Notes: generated by a model not told the origin, from the sequence alone. Shown: positions 38,550 through 47,673, numbered from the stretch's first letter. The stretch: 64,000 nt of DNA from Xanthomonas sp. Leaf148 (GCF_001423585.1 NZ_LMOP01000010.1:315027-379026), one strand, 5' to 3'. Numbers and translations are program-made.

Positions 38550-41500
38550 ATGATTCGGGCAGTGCTTGCCATGGCCGCTGTTGCCAGTGGTGCGGGTGTG
38601 GCGCAGGCGCAGGAGCGCGTGCTCGACGGCTTCAACGACATCGGCGCCTGGCGCCTGATAGTGTCCAACCAGGTCAGCGGTTCGCTGCGCCCGGTGGCGA
38701 CGCCCTCCGGTGGGCATGCGCTGTGCCTGGATTACAACTTCAACGGCGTCTCCGGCTACGTGGGCATCCGCCGCGCGCTGCCGCTTGAATACCCCGAGAA
38801 CTACCGCATCGGGTTTTCGCTACGCGGCGAATCGCCGTCCAACGATCTGCAGCTCAAGCTGATCGATGCCAGCGGCGACAATGTGTGGTGGGTCAACCGG
38901 CCGGGCTTCAATTTCCCGAAGAACTGGACCACCTTCAACTACCGCAAGCGCAACATCGAAAAGGCCTGGGGTCCGGGTGCGGACAAGCAGCTGCGCAGCA
39001 GCGCGGATGTCGAGTTCACCATCTACAACAAGGTCGGTGGCAAGGGTTCGGTGTGCTTCGACCGCCTGACGCTCACCCCATTGCCGCCGGAAGACACCTC
39101 GCCGCTCAAGGCCGAGGCCATCACCGACACCGCGCCGGCGTTGGAGCAACGCCTGGCCGATGGCAAGCCCGACACCTTCTGGCTCAGCGGCGCGGTCAAG
39201 CAACAGACCGTCACGCTGGATCTGGGCAAGGTGCGCGAATTTGGTGGCGCGGTGGTGCAGTGGGTGCCCGGCCTGCAGGCTTCGCAATACGCGGTGCGTG
39301 CATCGGCCGATGGCCGCAGCTGGCGCGACCTGCGCACCGTCACCGCCGGTGCCGGCGGCACCGACTGGCTGGCGTTGCCCGACACCGAAGCACGCTATCT
39401 GCGTTTCGATCTGAAGGACGGCCCGAACTGGCGCTACGGCATCAAAGAGGTGCAGTTGCAGCCGCTGGCGTTTGCGGCAACGCCCAACGACTTCATCAAA
39501 TCGCTGGCCGGCCAGTTGCCGCGTGGCAGTTATCCGCGCGGGTTTTCCGGCGAGCAGCCGTACTGGACCATCCTCGGTCTGGACGGCGGCACCGAGCAGG
39601 GCTTGATCGGCGAAGACGGTGCGGTGGAAGTGGGCAAGGGCGGTTTCAGCATCGAGCCGTTCGTGGTCACCGGTGGCAAGGTGCTGCACTGGTCCGACGT
39701 CAGCAGTGAGCAGAGCCTGCAGGACGATTACCTGCCGATTCCCAGCGTCGACTGGCACCACGACCTGATGAATCTGCGTGTCACCGCGTTTGTGCAGGGC
39801 ACTCCCGATCAGGCACAACTGGTCGCGCGTTATCAGCTGCACAACACCGGCAAGGAGGCACGTGAGTTTACCCTGGCCCTGGCGGTGCGTCCGTTTCAGG
39901 TCAACCCGCCGTCGCAGTTCCTCAACACCTTGGGCGGCGTCAGCCGGATCGAGCAACTGGCGGTGGATGGCGCGCAGGTTAGCGTCAATGGCAAGCCGCG
40001 CGTCTTCGCCGCGCAACGTCCCGATGCCGGCTTCGCCAGCGCCTTCGACAGCGGCATGGATGTCAGCCATCTCACCGCCGCCACGCCGCCTACGGTCACC
40101 CAGGTCAAGGACGAAACCGGCCTGGCGTCGGGCGTGCTGCTGTATCGCTGGAAGCTCGAACCCGGCCAGAAGCGCGAAGTGGCGCTGGTGATCCCGCAGA
40201 CCGGCGCGGCGCAACTGCCCGCCGGCTTCGATGCCGACGCCGCGCAGCAGCAGGTGGCCCAGCAGTGGCGCGGCAAGCTCGATCGCGTGCGCATCAGCGT
40301 GCCGGCCGAAGGCAAGCCGGTGGTCGATACGTTGCGCACGGCGCTGGCGCACATGCTGATTTCGCGCATCGGCCCACGCCTGCAGCCGGGAACGCGCTCG
40401 TATTCGCGCAGCTGGATCCGCGATGGCGCGATGATTTCCGAAGGCCTGCTACGGCTCGGTCGCGAAGACGTGGTGCGCGACTACGTGGATTGGTTTGCGC
40501 CGTATCAATTTGCCGACGGCATGGTGCCGTGCTGTGTGGACGACCGTGGCAGCGACCCGGTGCCCGAAAACGACAGTCATGGCGAACTGATCTACAACGT
40601 CGCCGAGTACTACCGCTACACCGGCGACAGGCCGTTCCTGGAGAAGATGTGGCCGCATGTCACCGGCGCCTTCGACTACATGGAAAAACTGCGCGCCAGC
40701 GAGCGCACCGAAGACAACTTCATGCGTAACCCGGCGTTCTACGGAATGATGCCGGTGTCGATCAGCCACGAAGGCTATTCGGCCAAACCGGTGCATTCGT
40801 ACTGGGACAACTTCTGGGCGCTGCGCGGTTACAAGGACGCCACGATGCTGGCCGGCGTGCTCGACAAGCCGGAGGACGTCACCCGTTTCAGCGCTGCACT
40901 TGACGAATTCAGCGGCGACCTGATCGCCTCGCTGGGCGCGGCGGTGCGCGAGCATAAGATCGATTTCCTGCCGGGTTCGGCCGAACTCGGCGATTTCGAC
41001 GCGACCTCCACCACCATCGCGCTGACACCGGGCGGCGAGCAGCAGCGCCTGCCGCAGGAGCTGTTGACCAATACCTTCGAACGTTATTGGAAAGAGTTCT
41101 CCGATCGCCGCGACGGCAAACGCGAGTGGAAGGACTACACCCCGTACGAATGGCGCAATATCGCCGCGTTCGTGCGGCTGGGCTGGCGCGAGCGTGCTTG
41201 GGATGCCACCGCATTCTTCTTCAAGGATCGCGCGCCGCAGCCCTGGAATCAGTGGGCCGAGGTGGTCTCGCGTACGCCGCGTACACCGTTCTTCGTCGGC
41301 GATCTGCCGCACGCCTGGGTCGCATCGGACTTTGTGCGTTCGGTGCTGGACATGTTCGCCTACACCCGCGAGTCCGACCAAAGCATCGTCATCGCCGCTG
41401 GCACGCCGACTCGCTGGTTCGAAGGCAAAGGCATCGGCATTGCCGAATTGCGCACGCCGTACGGCCGCCTCAACTACACGCTGCAGCGCACCGAAAAACA

Positions 41501-41708
41501 ACTATCGCTGCAACTGCAACCCGGCCTGTTGCTGCCGCCGGGCGGCGTGGTGTTTGTCTGGCCGTATCAGGGCGAACCCGGCAAGGCGAGCGTCAACGGC
41601 GAAACCGTGGAATGGCAGAACGGTGAGCTGCGGATCCAGCAGATGCCGGCCACCGTGCAGATCGATGTGCCCAGCGCGGTGCGGCGGGCCGAGCGCGCCA
41701 CGCAATGA
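38550..41708 (+). CDS. Large secreted modular protein with glycoside-hydrolase-like (alpha/alpha)6 domain
   Basis: A 1052-residue protein with signal peptide MIRAVLAMAAVASGAGVAQA. Residues about 22-170 look like a carbohydrate-binding beta-sandwich (VLDGFNDIGAWRLIVSN, KNWTTFNYRKRNIEKAWGPG), and about 175-305 like a discoidin/F5-8C domain (KPDTFWLSGA, VTLDLGKVREFGG, YLRFDLKDGPNWRYGIKEVQ). From about 600 there is an (alpha/alpha)6-type region, RSWIRDGAMISEGLLRLG, VPENDSHGELIYNVAEYYRY and DNFWALRGYKD, followed by a C-terminal beta domain. The conserved acids suggest an inverting glycosidase, but I cannot name the family. A GTG at 38541 overlapping the permease stop is an alternative start. It is in the glycan operon. 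Confidence 0.85.
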   Translation: MIRAVLAMAAVASGAGVAQAQERVLDGFNDIGAWRLIVSNQVSGSLRPVATPSGGHALCLDYNFNGVSGYVGIRRALPLEYPENYRIGFSLRGESPSNDLQLKLIDASGDNVWWVNRPGFNFPKNWTTFNYRKRNIEKAWGPGADKQLRSSADVEFTIYNKVGGKGSVCFDRLTLTPLPPEDTSPLKAEAITDTAPALEQRLADGKPDTFWLSGAVKQQTVTLDLGKVREFGGAVVQWVPGLQASQYAVRASADGRSWRDLRTVTAGAGGTDWLALPDTEARYLRFDLKDGPNWRYGIKEVQLQPLAFAATPNDFIKSLAGQLPRGSYPRGFSGEQPYWTILGLDGGTEQGLIGEDGAVEVGKGGFSIEPFVVTGGKVLHWSDVSSEQSLQDDYLPIPSVDWHHDLMNLRVTAFVQGTPDQAQLVARYQLHNTGKEAREFTLALAVRPFQVNPPSQFLNTLGGVSRIEQLAVDGAQVSVNGKPRVFAAQRPDAGFASAFDSGMDVSHLTAATPPTVTQVKDETGLASGVLLYRWKLEPGQKREVALVIPQTGAAQLPAGFDADAAQQQVAQQWRGKLDRVRISVPAEGKPVVDTLRTALAHMLISRIGPRLQPGTRSYSRSWIRDGAMISEGLLRLGREDVVRDYVDWFAPYQFADGMVPCCVDDRGSDPVPENDSHGELIYNVAEYYRYTGDRPFLEKMWPHVTGAFDYMEKLRASERTEDNFMRNPAFYGMMPVSISHEGYSAKPVHSYWDNFWALRGYKDATMLAGVLDKPEDVTRFSAALDEFSGDLIASLGAAVREHKIDFLPGSAELGDFDATSTTIALTPGGEQQRLPQELLTNTFERYWKEFSDRRDGKREWKDYTPYEWRNIAAFVRLGWRERAWDATAFFFKDRAPQPWNQWAEVVSRTPRTPFFVGDLPHAWVASDFVRSVLDMFAYTRESDQSIVIAAGTPTRWFEGKGIGIAELRTPYGRLNYTLQRTEKQLSLQLQPGLLLPPGGVVFVWPYQGEPGKASVNGETVEWQNGELRIQQMPATVQIDVPSAVRRAERATQ

Positions 41709-42685
41709 CGGCGATGCCTTGGCCGGTACGGGCAGGGCAACACTGGCGCCGCGCTGGCCGGTGTGCAGCCGTTGTCGCACTGGCGCTGTGCTGCGCGCAC
41801 GCGCAGGCAGGCCAGCCTGGTAAGGCTGGGTCGTTACGTGCTGCAGCGCAGTCCAGGCAGGGCGGCTCTGCAGCGGTCAATGACCCGGCAGGGCAGGCAC
41901 CCCCAGCTCCGTCTGCCCGCGGCCTGACCCTGGTCACGCTCAACCTGCATCACGACCGCGAAGACTGGCCGGCCCGCCGCGCCTATATCGCCAAGGAGCT
42001 CAAGCAACTGGCACCGGATGTCATTGCGTTGCAGGAGGTCATCGAGCGCCGCGGTAGCGTAGAAAACCAATCCGCTTGGTTAGCGCGCAAGCTGGGCTAC
42101 GAGGTGATCTTCGCCTCGGTGGATCCTCCCGGTGCCGCCAAGCGCTATGGCAATGCGTTACTGAGCCGGCGCAAGGTGCTGGCGCGCCATGAGCGCCTGC
42201 TGCAACCGCTGGACGACTACCGCGTTGCGGCGCATCTGCAGGTGGATATCGATGGTCAGCCGGTCAATGTCTACGTGACCCATCTCAACGAACGCGCCGA
42301 TGCGCGCGGCACCGCAACGCGCACGCGCCAGGTCGGCGACCTGCTGGAGTTCATTGCCTCCACCAGCGCGCAGGCGCCGGTGGTGATCGCCGGCGATTTC
42401 AATATCGCCGCCGACGCGCTAGATCTGGAGGCGCTACGCAAAGGTTATGGCGACAGCTATGGCAGCGTGCACCGCAACAGCGATGCCACGGTCAGTACCT
42501 TGAATCTGCATGTCTTCGACACGCCGGCGCGCATCGACCATGTGTTCTTCCAGCAGAACCGCCTGCTCGCCCGCGAAGCCCGCATTCTGTTCGACACGCC
42601 ATATGCCGAAGGGCGCTGGGCATCGGATCACTATGGCGTGTGGGTGCGTTTGCAGCTTGCACCGGATCAATCAGCCGCTCCGTAA
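41705..42685 (+). CDS. Secreted endonuclease/exonuclease/phosphatase-fold hydrolase
   Basis: A 326-residue protein starting at an ATGA overlap with the previous gene. An N-terminal signal (ALALCCAHAQA) and a low-complexity linker lead to an EEP domain at about residues 75-320. The metal- and phosphate-binding motifs are LVTLNLHHDRED, VIALQEVIERRG, VYVTHLNERADARG, VIAGDFNIAAD, IDHVFF and ASDHYGVWV. EEP enzymes cleave phosphodiesters or phosphomonoesters. Its place as last gene of the glycan operon suggests removal of phosphate-containing substituents, but a nuclease role is possible. Confidence 0.87.
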   Translation: MTAMPWPVRAGQHWRRAGRCAAVVALALCCAHAQAGQPGKAGSLRAAAQSRQGGSAAVNDPAGQAPPAPSARGLTLVTLNLHHDREDWPARRAYIAKELKQLAPDVIALQEVIERRGSVENQSAWLARKLGYEVIFASVDPPGAAKRYGNALLSRRKVLARHERLLQPLDDYRVAAHLQVDIDGQPVNVYVTHLNERADARGTATRTRQVGDLLEFIASTSAQAPVVIAGDFNIAADALDLEALRKGYGDSYGSVHRNSDATVSTLNLHVFDTPARIDHVFFQQNRLLAREARILFDTPYAEGRWASDHYGVWVRLQLAPDQSAAP

Positions 42686-42694
42686 CGCCAACCA

Positions 42695-42762
42695 CGTAGG
42701 AGCGCACCCGGGCGCGACGGGTTTTACCGATAACGCCTATCGCGCCCAGGTGCGTTCCTACG
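42695..42762. repeat. REP-like palindromic element, copy 2
   Basis: CGTAGGAGCGCACCCGGGCG is answered by CGCGCCCAGGTGCGTTCCTA and CG, with ACCGATAACGCC in the loop. It begins 10 bases after the glycan operon, between convergent genes, where it may act as a terminator. It matches the element at 29312-29377. Confidence 0.8.
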
Positions 42763-42800
42763 AAGCGACGGCAACCGTATCTCGGCGACTGCCTTCTCAA

Positions 42801-44033
42801 TCACCCATGCAGGCGATTGAAGATCTGCACGCCTGCCAGCCACACCCCGGCCATGCTGCCGAAGTTAGTCAACAGAAACGTCAGCACCACGCGCGACACG
42901 CGATTGCGATACCAGCCGCGCAGGGTCTGCGCATCGTCGCGCAGCGACAGGAAATCGCCATAGGCCGGCTTGCGCATATGCACTTCGACCAGCGCGGCGA
43001 AGGCACCGGTCGGTACGCTCAGACGGAACGGTTTGAACGGGGCGACCACTGCAGCGGTCAGGATGCTCAACGGGTGGCTGCCGGCCAATAGACAGCCCAG
43101 CGCGGCCAGCCCTCCGGTGTACATCGCCCACTGCAGCAACAGGTCGGCGCCCATGCTCAGGCCACCGCGCCAGAACCCGATGCCGATCCCGGTAATGATC
43201 ACTGCCAGGATGCCCAGCGTGATCCAGGGAATGCGCTTGCGCTGCTGCACGTATTCCAGCGACTCGCGCAGCGGGCCGGGCGCATCGGTGTCCTGTTCGA
43301 GGTGCCGCGCAAGCCCGGCCAGATGTCCGGCGCCGACCACCGCCAGCACTTCCTGCTGCCCGGCACCGGCTTCTTCGCGCAGGCGCGTGGCCATGTAGCG
43401 ATCGCGCTCGGCTATCACCGTGTCGTAGAGCTCCGGGCTCTCGCTGGCGAAATCGCCGAAGCTCGCCTCCAGCATGTCGCCTTGCTTGAGCTTTTCGATC
43501 TCCTCTTCGCCCACCTCGTCGGCGGCGAACAGGCCGCTGAGCAGACCGCCGGCAAGTTTCATCTTGCCGAAGAATCCCAGCCGCCCGGACGCACGCTTGA
43601 AGGTCAGCCCGACTTCGCGGTCGATCAGATAGACCGGCAGCCCCTGCGCACGCGCCAGATTCACCGCTTCTTTCAACTCCGCGCCCGGCTCGATGCCCAA
43701 CTGCTTGGCCAGGCGGCGCTGGTAGGCCGCCAATGCCAGATTGGCGGCGAACAAGGCCACGCGCCCCTTGCGGATCACCTGCACCAGATCCAGGCGGGCG
43801 AGGGCATCGGGGTCGCTGAGCGCCTGCAGCCGCTGCGCGTCCAGCTCCACCGCCACCGCGTCGTAGCGGCCGCTGCCGATCGCCCGCTGCACCGCGGCGA
43901 CGCTGGCCAGCGAGACATGGGCAGTTCCCAGCAATGTGTAGCGCACGCCATCGCGTTCGACGATGCGGTGCGGCTGGCCGGACAGCGCATCGTCCAGAAC
44001 GTGGGTGGTCTGCTCAGTCATGGGGTCATTCAT
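42801..44033 (-). CDS. TraB family membrane protein
   Basis: A 410-residue protein. The N-terminal 240 residues are a TraB/GumN-like domain with YTLLGTAHVSLASV, DAVAVELDAQRLQ and VLAVVGAGHLAGLARHLE, carrying the GTAH, ELD and GxGH motifs thought to form a metal-dependent hydrolase site. Four hydrophobic segments follow (about 265-405). Homologues occur in bacteria and mitochondria without a firm biochemical role. The start could be 44033 (overlapping the GNAT stop by eight bases) or 44021 (MTEQTTHV). Confidence 0.85.
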   Translation of the reverse strand: MNDPMTEQTTHVLDDALSGQPHRIVERDGVRYTLLGTAHVSLASVAAVQRAIGSGRYDAVAVELDAQRLQALSDPDALARLDLVQVIRKGRVALFAANLALAAYQRRLAKQLGIEPGAELKEAVNLARAQGLPVYLIDREVGLTFKRASGRLGFFGKMKLAGGLLSGLFAADEVGEEEIEKLKQGDMLEASFGDFASESPELYDTVIAERDRYMATRLREEAGAGQQEVLAVVGAGHLAGLARHLEQDTDAPGPLRESLEYVQQRKRIPWITLGILAVIITGIGIGFWRGGLSMGADLLLQWAMYTGGLAALGCLLAGSHPLSILTAAVVAPFKPFRLSVPTGAFAALVEVHMRKPAYGDFLSLRDDAQTLRGWYRNRVSRVVLTFLLTNFGSMAGVWLAGVQIFNRLHG

Positions 44034-44553
44034 CAGAAGGAGGGGCGGTGTTACCGGAGCCGAGTTGGCGCTGCATCTGCACGCCGTCCAACCAGCGACC
44101 CTGCTTGCGGCCGATACCGGTGAACACTCCGACCGTGCGAAATCCAAAACGTTCATGCAGCCGCAGTGATGCCTGGTTGCTGGCATCGCCGATCACCGCA
44201 ATCATTTGCCGATCTCCGCGCTGCTCGCAGTGCGTGATCAGTTCGCCCAACAGGGCCTTGCCGATCCCGCGGCCCTGCATGTCGGCGGCAAGATAGATCG
44301 AATTCTCCACCGTCCAGCGGTAGCCCGCACGTGCGCGATAGGCACTGGCATAGGCATAGCCGGCGACAGCGCCGGCATGTTCTGCAACCAGATACGGGTA
44401 GCCGGCATCCACGATCGCGCGCATGCGGGCGTGCATGTCCGCGCTCGACGGCGCGCTGTATTCGTAGGTATTGAACCCGGCGATCTGCTCCGCATAAATC
44501 GCGGTGATCGCCGGGATGTCCGTATCGCGGACTGCACGCAGCTCGAGGGCCAT
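44026..44553 (-). CDS. GNAT acetyltransferase, phosphinothricin acetyltransferase-like
   Basis: A 175-residue GCN5-related N-acetyltransferase. TDIPAITAIYAEQIAGFNTY, SIYLAADMQGRGIGKALLGE (the acetyl-CoA loop with QGRGIG) and ASLRLHERFGFRTVGVFTGI place it in the PAT/YncA group, which acetylates phosphinothricin, methionine sulfone and related amino acids. It lies 4 bases downstream of aguB, so cotranscription with polyamine genes is likely, but a link in function is not shown. Confidence 0.88.
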   Translation of the reverse strand: MALELRAVRDTDIPAITAIYAEQIAGFNTYEYSAPSSADMHARMRAIVDAGYPYLVAEHAGAVAGYAYASAYRARAGYRWTVENSIYLAADMQGRGIGKALLGELITHCEQRGDRQMIAVIGDASNQASLRLHERFGFRTVGVFTGIGRKQGRWLDGVQMQRQLGSGNTAPPSDE

Positions 44554-44557
44554 GCGA

Positions 44558-45442
44558 TCAGTCGATGTAACGCTTGAGCAGGTCGCCGTACGCATCGATG
44601 CGACGGTCGCGTAGAAACGGCCAGATGCGCCGCACATGTTCGCTGCGCTGCAGGTCGACATCGCAGATCAGCACAGTCGGCTCCTGGCCGGCTTCGGCGA
44701 TGAACTCGCCCTGCGGCCCCAGCACATGGCTGTTGCCCCAGAACTGGATGCCGGACGCGCCCAGCGGCGAGGGTTCATGACCGACGCGGTTGCACGACAG
44801 CACCGGCACGCCATTGGCGACCGCATGCCCACGATGGCTAAGTACCCACGCATCGCGCTGACGCTCCTGCTCGGGCTGCTGATCGTCCGGGTCCCAGCCG
44901 ATCGCGGTGGGGTAGAGCAGCAGTTCCGCACCGGCCAAGGCCATCAAGCGTGCCGCTTCCGGGTACCACTGATCCCAGCACACCAGCACGCCCAGGCGGC
45001 CCACCGAGGTATCGATCGGCGTAAAGCCCAGATCGCCCGGCGTGAAATAGAACTTCTCGTAGAAGCCCGGGTCGTCGGGGATGTGCATCTTGCGGTACTT
45101 GCCGAGCAGGCGGCCGTCCTTTTCGAACACCACCGCCGTGTTGTGATACAGGCCGGCGGCGCGGCGCTCGAACAACGAGGCGACCAGCACCACGCCATGT
45201 TGCTTGGCCAGCGCACTCAGGCGCTCGGTGCTCGGGCCGGGGATCGGCTCGGCCAGATTGAATTCGTCCACCGACTCGTGCTGGCAGAAGTACGCGCCGT
45301 TATGCAGCTCCTGCAGCAGCACCAACTTGGCGCCCTGTGCGGCAGCCTCGGCCACGCGCGATTCGATGATGGCCAGATTGGCCTCGGCGTCGCCGTGGTT
45401 GCGCTCTTGAATCAGCGCGACGGAAAGAAGGTGACGGGACAT
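44558..45442 (-). CDS. aguB: N-carbamoylputrescine amidase
   Basis: A 294-residue nitrilase-superfamily enzyme with the triad Glu (LVLLQELHNGAYF), Lys (GKYRKMHIPDDPG) and Cys (LGVLVCWDQWYPEAARL). It hydrolyses N-carbamoylputrescine to putrescine, carbon dioxide and ammonia. LHNGAYFCQ and the long DDPGFYEKFYF segment are specific for this branch. aguA lies 114 bases upstream on the same strand and makes its substrate. Confidence 0.95.
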   Translation of the reverse strand: MSRHLLSVALIQERNHGDAEANLAIIESRVAEAAAQGAKLVLLQELHNGAYFCQHESVDEFNLAEPIPGPSTERLSALAKQHGVVLVASLFERRAAGLYHNTAVVFEKDGRLLGKYRKMHIPDDPGFYEKFYFTPGDLGFTPIDTSVGRLGVLVCWDQWYPEAARLMALAGAELLLYPTAIGWDPDDQQPEQERQRDAWVLSHRGHAVANGVPVLSCNRVGHEPSPLGASGIQFWGNSHVLGPQGEFIAEAGQEPTVLICDVDLQRSEHVRRIWPFLRDRRIDAYGDLLKRYID

Positions 45443-45556
45443 GGCATCTCATCCTGCAAAGGTGCGCACTAAGGTAGCGCGCCATGGCATAACACCGGCC
45501 TGCCGGCCGGAACAAGAAACGACGCGCTACTTACGTAGTCGCGTCGAACGCACTGG

Positions 45557-46591
45557 TCAGGCGGCGAGCAGGCCGGCCGGCAACTGCATGGTCAGGCAAT
45601 GCAGGCTGCCGTTCTGCCAGATCAACGCACGGCAGGGCACCGGCACGATTTCGTGCTGCGGAAACGCTTCGGCCAGCACCGCCTGCGCGGTCGCATCGGC
45701 CGGATCGCCATAGGCCGGCATCAGCACCGCGCCATTGACGATCAGGAAGTTGGCATACGACGCAGCCAGGCGACGGCCCTGATCCAGGATCGGCTCTGCC
45801 CACGGCAGCACGAACAAACGGTACGGCTGCCCGTCGGTGGTGCGCAGCGCGGCCAGCTCGTTGCCCATCGCCTGCAGTTCGGCGTAATGCGAATCGCCGG
45901 GCACATCGCAGCCCTGGTAGACGATCGCGTGCGGGCCGGCAAAGCGCGCCAGCGTGTCGATATGCGCGTCGGTGTCGTCGCCTTCAAGGTAGCCATGGTC
46001 CAGCCACAGCACCCGATCCTGCGATAGCCATGCCGCAAGATCGCTGCTCAGCGACTCGCGCGTGCGCTGCGGGTGACGTTCGTGCAGGCAGGTCCAGGTG
46101 GTCAGCAGCGTGCCGGCACCATCGGTTTCGATCGCACCGCCTTCCAACGCAAAATCCACCGTCTGCACCGCGGCGGGCACGAAGACCTGCGCTGAATCCA
46201 GCGAACTCACCAATTGGTCGTCCAGGCTGGCCTCGAACTTGCCGCCCCACCCGGTGAAGCGGAAATCCATCAGGCGGAAACCGTCATCCTGGCGCAGCGT
46301 GATCGGGCCGGAATCGCGCAACCAGGTGTCGTTGTAGGCGGCGATCACAAAGCGCACCCGCGTCATGTCCACGCGCGCCGAACGCAGCCGCGCTTCGGCA
46401 TAGATCTGCAGATCGTCATCGGCGACGCAGACGACCACCGGCTCGAAGCGGGAGATCGCGGTAATCAGCGCGATGTAGGTCTCTTCCACATCGGCCAGGC
46501 GCTCGGCCCAATCGGTGCCGGCATGCGGCCACGCAAGCAACACGGCGGATTGAGGTTCCCATTCGGCGGGAAAACGAAGACGGTCGGTCAT
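45557..46591 (-). CDS. aguA: Agmatine deiminase
   Basis: A 344-residue guanidino-modifying enzyme (peptidyl-arginine deiminase fold) that converts agmatine to N-carbamoylputrescine and ammonia. It shows AEWEPQSAVLLAWPHAGTDW, the arginine-rich DTWLRDSGPI, GGAIETDG, DDTDAHIDTLARF with the catalytic Asp/His, and the C-terminal nucleophile Cys in WQNGSLHCLTMQLP. ATG at 46591 is used; an upstream TTG in frame is not needed. With aguB it forms a two-step putrescine route from arginine-derived agmatine. Confidence 0.95.
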   Translation of the reverse strand: MTDRLRFPAEWEPQSAVLLAWPHAGTDWAERLADVEETYIALITAISRFEPVVVCVADDDLQIYAEARLRSARVDMTRVRFVIAAYNDTWLRDSGPITLRQDDGFRLMDFRFTGWGGKFEASLDDQLVSSLDSAQVFVPAAVQTVDFALEGGAIETDGAGTLLTTWTCLHERHPQRTRESLSSDLAAWLSQDRVLWLDHGYLEGDDTDAHIDTLARFAGPHAIVYQGCDVPGDSHYAELQAMGNELAALRTTDGQPYRLFVLPWAEPILDQGRRLAASYANFLIVNGAVLMPAYGDPADATAQAVLAEAFPQHEIVPVPCRALIWQNGSLHCLTMQLPAGLLAA

Positions 46592-46821
46592 GCGAGGCAA
46601 TACTCATCTTGGTGTCCGGACAGTGGCCCGGACGTTCATCGATACCCTGCACCCGAGTGCAGGCTCTTGCGATCCTGGCGCACGTTGCCGCGCCAGGCTT
46701 GATGCAGATTCGCAGCAACGCATGTCCGAGTGCTGACGGACCAGATACAGGGTGCTGCGATGCGTTGGGCCAGACGTGCAGCGACGATGTCTGCACGCGC
46801 TGGCCGGAGTGATGTCGCGTC

Positions 46822-47163
46822 TTACTGGATCGGCGGTTTCGGCCCGATCTCGTTGGCATCGGCCTGATTGGCCACCACGTCGATCACCTTGCTTTTTTCG
46901 AAGTACACGGTGAATGCCGGATACACCCAGCGGTGGATGGTCGGCCACTGGCGCTTCTGGCCACCGCGCGGGTCGAGCTTCTCCTGCGGCGCACCGTAGC
47001 GGCCTTCGACCTGACTCATGCTGTCGCCACGCAAGGGCAGGGCGGCGGCGGGTTTTTGCTGCGCACGATCGACCAACAGCGTTTCGGCCGATGCGGCGGC
47101 ACTGATCCCCATCAGCGCGATTGTCAGCACGATCGGCGGCATCACAAACAAACGGTTGCGCAT
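46822..47163 (-). CDS. Small secreted protein, unknown function
   Basis: A 113-residue protein with a signal peptide cleaved after ASAE. The mature part contains RGDSMSQVEGRYGAPQEKLD and HRWVYPAFTVYFEKSKVIDV, reminiscent of the BamE/SmpA-like fold in which a helix pair precedes a beta-sheet. No lipobox is present. It appears lineage-specific; the function is unknown. ATG 47163 is preceded by GGGGAGT. About 160 bases separate it from the rpmJ terminator. Confidence 0.75.
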   Translation of the reverse strand: MRNRLFVMPPIVLTIALMGISAAASAETLLVDRAQQKPAAALPLRGDSMSQVEGRYGAPQEKLDPRGGQKRQWPTIHRWVYPAFTVYFEKSKVIDVVANQADANEIGPKPPIQ

Positions 47164-47323
47164 GTCATCTACTCCCCAGTGGACAAGATTCGGATGGTGA
47201 TTACAGCAAAAAACCAGGACAAACGTTGGCGCGATGCGTGCCACTCGGGCAGTGACGTCGACGCGTGGCAGCAGATGCCTTGCTCAGCACGCCAAGGATG
47301 GAGCCGCATCAAGCGTCGGCCAA

Positions 47324-47346
47324 GAAAAAACCGCCCGAAGGCGGCT
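47324..47346 (-). terminator. Terminator of rpmJ
   Basis: On the minus strand GCCGCC pairs with GGCGGT around the tetraloop TTCG, followed by a run of T. It lies 30 bases past the rpmJ stop. Confidence 0.88.
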
Positions 47347-47375
47347 TTCTCGGGTCTTGCACGCGCCGCGAAGGC

Positions 47376-47501
47376 TCAGCGCTGACGCGCCTTGAAACGC
47401 GGGTTCGACTTGCAGATCACGAAGACCTTGCCGCGGCGGCGGACCACCTTGCAGTCGCGGTGACGGGTCTTCGCAGACTTCAGGGAGGACAGGACTTTCA
47501 T
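47376..47501 (-). CDS. rpmJ: 50S ribosomal protein L36, type B (zinc-independent form)
   Basis: A 41-residue basic protein, [20 protein letters not shown] followed by [20 protein letters not shown] and R. This is the L36 variant lacking the full four-ligand zinc ribbon: only two cysteines remain. Such paralogues (YkgO type) are often made under zinc limitation, although some xanthomonads may carry it as the main copy. A strong terminator follows. Confidence 0.95.
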
Positions 47502-47673
47502 GGCACACCTCGGCGTAAACGGTTGGATTCGATGGAAGAGTGCGCGCGATCGAGGCTGCACCCGCAATTAAGCCGGCAATTCTAACCGGCTTTTCGTCGT
47601 GCTTTCAAGTGGTTGCATCCGAATCGCTGCGAGCGGCGCTACACTAGCGCCTGATGACCTACCGGAAACCTGA

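Noticed and set aside
29284..42800. Genomic island with integrase and tRNA attachment
   Set aside because: No integrase or tRNA is adjacent and base use looks like the rest of the window; only the palindromes at the edges hint at mobility.
46600..46821. Small RNA gene between aguA and the small secreted protein
   Set aside because: Only a short CTGCACCCGAGTGCAG hairpin is visible, without promoter or terminator evidence.
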